Shown piece after piece: positions 61,286-64,000 of a DNA stretch of 64,000 nucleotides. The stretch is from Opisthorchis felineus (lineage: Eukaryota > Platyhelminthes > Trematoda > Opisthorchiida > Opisthorchiidae): assembly GCA_004794785.1 (NCBI GenBank), contig SJOL01007411.1, forward strand, positions 1,419,728 to 1,483,727, written 5' to 3'. Position 1 is the first letter of the stretch. Each line of letters opens with the position of its first letter. The notes under the pieces were generated by a model. That model was not told the origin of the DNA. It made no database searches and saw only the letters and a program-made list of their open reading frames with translations. Both the position numbers and the translations under genes were made by a program.

Positions 61286-61612
61286 ATGTATGCTCAAATT
61301 AAAAGACACTATGCCTCGCTTCACTTTTGTTGGAATTTGTTTGAAACAATCTTTATTCGTAATGTTCGGCGTGCATTCTCCTTTGACTTTGTGCCTGCAC
61401 GACTCACCAAAATGTGGAATCGCCTTCAGAGATGTTTGTTGAGAAATTGGTGGCTGCATGTTTTCTACAACTCAGTCTTTGATATAACATTATACAAACG
61501 TATGAAGGACAATTATGTGGTATTTGTGCGCGAAGTTGATAACAAAATCAGCAGCGCTCTTTTGCTGTACTGCAGATGTAGCAGGAGCCCACCGCATCCA
61601 TCTTTTTGACTA
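61286..61612 (+). pseudogene. possible CR1-like LINE C-terminal tail
   Basis: A 107-codon frame contains RRAFSFDFVPARLTKMWNRL and later TLYKRMKDNY. The R-x-x-F-x-x-R/F-x-x-x-x-W-N-x-L ... F/L-K-x-x-x-D pattern is typical of the last residues of jockey/CR1 LINE proteins. The hairpin at 61751-61780 would suit the element's 3' end. The match is short and loose. Confidence 0.3.
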
Positions 61613-61750
61613 AATTTATGCTAAGGCTGGCTGTAAACTGGTGGCTGAACGAGGAGTTGGATGTGTGCGGTGTTTTGCCGAAACAGAGCGCCGTTGTCTA
61701 ATGTGCGACCAATTCGGAATTGCCCTTACTACTCAGGATATCTACTTTTA

Positions 61751-61780
61751 CAGACCCGGTCGGCATTTCTACCGGGTCTG
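61751..61780 (+). other. perfect 10 bp hairpin
   Basis: cagacccggt and accgggtctg are exact inverted copies around a 10-base loop. It is GC-rich and stable, about 140 bp after the CR1-like frame. It may be a LINE 3' hairpin. Confidence 0.6.
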
Positions 61781-61799
61781 CTGGGCAATTAACTGATAG

Positions 61800-64000
61800 T
61801 CTGGTCCCATAGGTGCAGACTAAATGACTTGTTTTCTGGCCCGGCCCTAAGTGTGCTGACGGTTAGTTGCGTTACATGCGAGGGTACCAGGCACACATTT
61901 TTACAGAGAAGTTAGCCTCACTTGTATTTTGCGTCAACAATTAAACTGTAGCTTATAGTGACTTCTGCAAATTAATGGAGCTGCAGAACTACTTGCAGAA
62001 TTCTTCCTTTTTAAGCAAATCACTTTTTCCTGCAATTAGGCAGAGGGCCATCCCAGACGAGAGCATATGGACAATGTTGCTGTGAAACTGTGTGCAGATC
62101 AGAGTGAGGGAACAGAGGATGGCAGTACAACGGCAAAAAAAATTGACAGAGAGGAGGGACAATAACCAGTTAATACCAGGCGGTTCATGTTATTTTTCAA
62201 TGGCAACGATATCGGACGATACAGAAGGCCACATCGACTATTAGTGTGCGCAACCGGGTGAAACCCGATGGATGGGACTTGCGGACACGGCCAGGTGAAC
62301 CTGGCATGTATACTTTTTCAGAAAACCCGGAAGCCCAATTTTTGTTCGAATGAAGTAAAATGGGAACGAACCATCTTACTGGCGGCCACTTCAGTCCACT
62401 TATCATGATGAATGAAAATCGCCCTGTTGCCCATCACTCCGTTCTTTTACGTTAGGGACTGATGTCTTTGAAAAGGAACTCGAGAAACTCGGGGCCAAAG
62501 ATGTTTGTGCCACGCATCGTGTGCGTCTGAGGTCTATGGACAATTGAACGCCGACCAACTTGGTGCCCTCAGTATGGGCCTGACACTCAACCACTAGGGC
62601 CCACGTTTTTGATGTCTCCTCTAACAGAGTTTAGGGTAAGCACGGCCAAGATTGCTGCTAAGATGGCAAACATGGTGCGTTAGTTTCATTCAGGAGATTA
62701 AACCCGCCAGGAAATACCATGGATGGTTTGGTTGATTTTTCTTGCCACCATGGGCTGAGGGCAAGGCTTTCGACCTGGGCGTAAACGGAAGCACCTGAAT
62801 AACAATGTGAAGGCGTATGCGAGGCACCTTCTAAGCCTTTGATATTTCCGAAATTCGATAACCGTTCAATGGCTTTGCGACGCACATTTTAAGGCCCACT
62901 GATATCAGGTTTAAGCCTTTGTAGCCTAGCAGGACAGCAGTATTCTTTCACCAGACGAATGCACCTTGAATAAGGCAGAGTGAAGTCGGACAGATTTAGG
63001 CTAAAAGACGTTTGGAGGAAGAGACCAACCACTCTCCTTGAAGGACGAAGGACAATCTCGGAAACCTCAAGAATGAAGGTGATCCAAACTCCCTATTCGT
63101 TCGACGGCTATCTGTCTCCCGGACCAATTTCCTTCAAACTCCAAATTTCGCACCTTTAAATTCCTCTTGAGAATTAAGTATAGGACTCGCACATGAGTCG
63201 TACTCACGGTACCCTAGTGATGGTGATCCTTCTCGTTTGACTGTAGTGACCAGTAAGATATCAGAATGCGGCGAAACCGGACATTTGGCTTAGCGCAGTC
63301 GCACACTGGGCAAGAAAATCGAAACACGAGGCGCCGGAGAAACACATCATGGAATGGCAAGTTTGTATCGCTTTTATTGCTGAAATCGCTCAGAAACTAC
63401 TGACACTCTGGGCTTAACTCAAGCTCAGAAGGCGCTAAAATGAAGGAAGCACCAAGCTATATTCATAGGTTTTATGTTATGATTCGATCATTTAGAAGGC
63501 AGACGGATACTAGCCGGATAAATGTTGATGTGACGAAATTTTCATCTTTTGTGGCGGCTTCAAGCTTGTCGCAGTTGAAGACTATCCAAGGCATCAGAGT
63601 AATGTTATCGCCACTTATGTTTTTGGTTTGGACGATTGGTCTGAATACTTTACACTTCTTTTACGATTTCAGTAGCTTAACTGTTAATCAGTAGATCCCG
63701 TGCTGAATCGTCACGCCAAATGGCTCGTTTCCACCCGATCATGGTTAATTCAAGCATCGTAGTAAGTATTGCTTCTACCAGTGTATGGAGGAAAGCCCTT
63801 CGCTGCGGAGTTGTTTATTAGAAAAACGCCTACTAAACAGTTACAGACTATTGGACAGGAAAGTTAAACCCTCATTTGCACGTTGTTTTTAAAAACTAAG
63901 TATCCGTCTTCTTCTTGAACGCGTCTTTTGAACTCTCCTGGATATTCATTGACTAGCACACAATTGCAAGCAAAAACTGCAAAGCAGTTCCACAAATTCC
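61800..64000. other. 2.2 kb without a supported gene
   Basis: 62.2-62.9 kb is GC-richer and repeat-like (the minus strand reads SGFSEKVYMPGSPGRVRKSH), but no family is recognised. The rest shows chance frames only. Confidence 0.3.

Noticed and set aside
1..64000. CRISPR arrays, bacterial operons, rRNA or canonical tRNA genes
   Set aside because: None seen; the only tRNA-like sequences are SINE heads, and gene structure is eukaryotic throughout.

Overview
The window looks like nuclear DNA of a parasitic flatworm, most likely a digenean trematode. The evidence is: split genes with kilobase-scale introns and GT-AG borders, no bacterial-style gene packing, and a repeat load of Penelope-like elements (PLEs), RTE/SR2-type LINE remnants ending in AATAAAC-(ATT)n tails, tRNA-headed SINEs, and short insertions carrying hammerhead ribozymes. 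No species can be named from the sequence alone. Most open frames of 60-130 codons are chance ORFs.

Layout. 0.5-0.7 kb: one possible exon of an unknown gene. 1.4-1.9 kb: a decayed coding stretch with a faint TFIIS N-domain pattern. 4.5-6.85 kb: a broken PLE (reverse transcriptase plus GIY-YIG nuclease), itself split by a 241 bp insertion that carries a well-formed type I hammerhead ribozyme and has a 14 bp target-site duplication. 7.2-12.96 kb: the one confidently named host gene, methylthioadenosine phosphorylase (MTAP, + strand). Three internal exons are clear, a terminal exon is proposed, and the 5' exon(s) are not recognised. Its 3.2 kb intron holds an antisense PLE nuclease fragment. 20.4-24.6 kb: a second hammerhead element with its core deleted, a second PLE relic on the minus strand, and a short fold-back relative of the hammerhead elements. 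26.3-28.4 kb: inverted SINE copies, an (AT)15 run, and a 412 bp insertion with 54 bp inverted repeats inside one SINE. 30-48 kb: a series of minus-strand candidate exons with good splice borders. Four of them (47.6, 43.2, 40.4, 36.7 kb) join in compatible phase and probably belong to one large unidentified gene of helical character. At 42.2 kb lies a head-to-head palindrome of hammerhead sequence. 49.8-50.0 kb: a jockey/CR1-like reverse transcriptase relic. 56-61.8 kb: a LINE graveyard with an RTE reverse transcriptase, several LINE 3' ends including a tail-to-tail pair, and a possible CR1-like tail with a hairpin.

How it fits together. MTAP serves purine and methionine salvage. Most of the rest is transposon history. 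The most interesting system is the small hammerhead-ribozyme retroelement family (retrozyme-like). Three insertions, each bounded by an 11-14 bp duplication, share one 5' end, and two share one 3' end and the ribozyme. They sit in the same window as PLEs, whose reverse transcriptase is the plausible source of their mobility.
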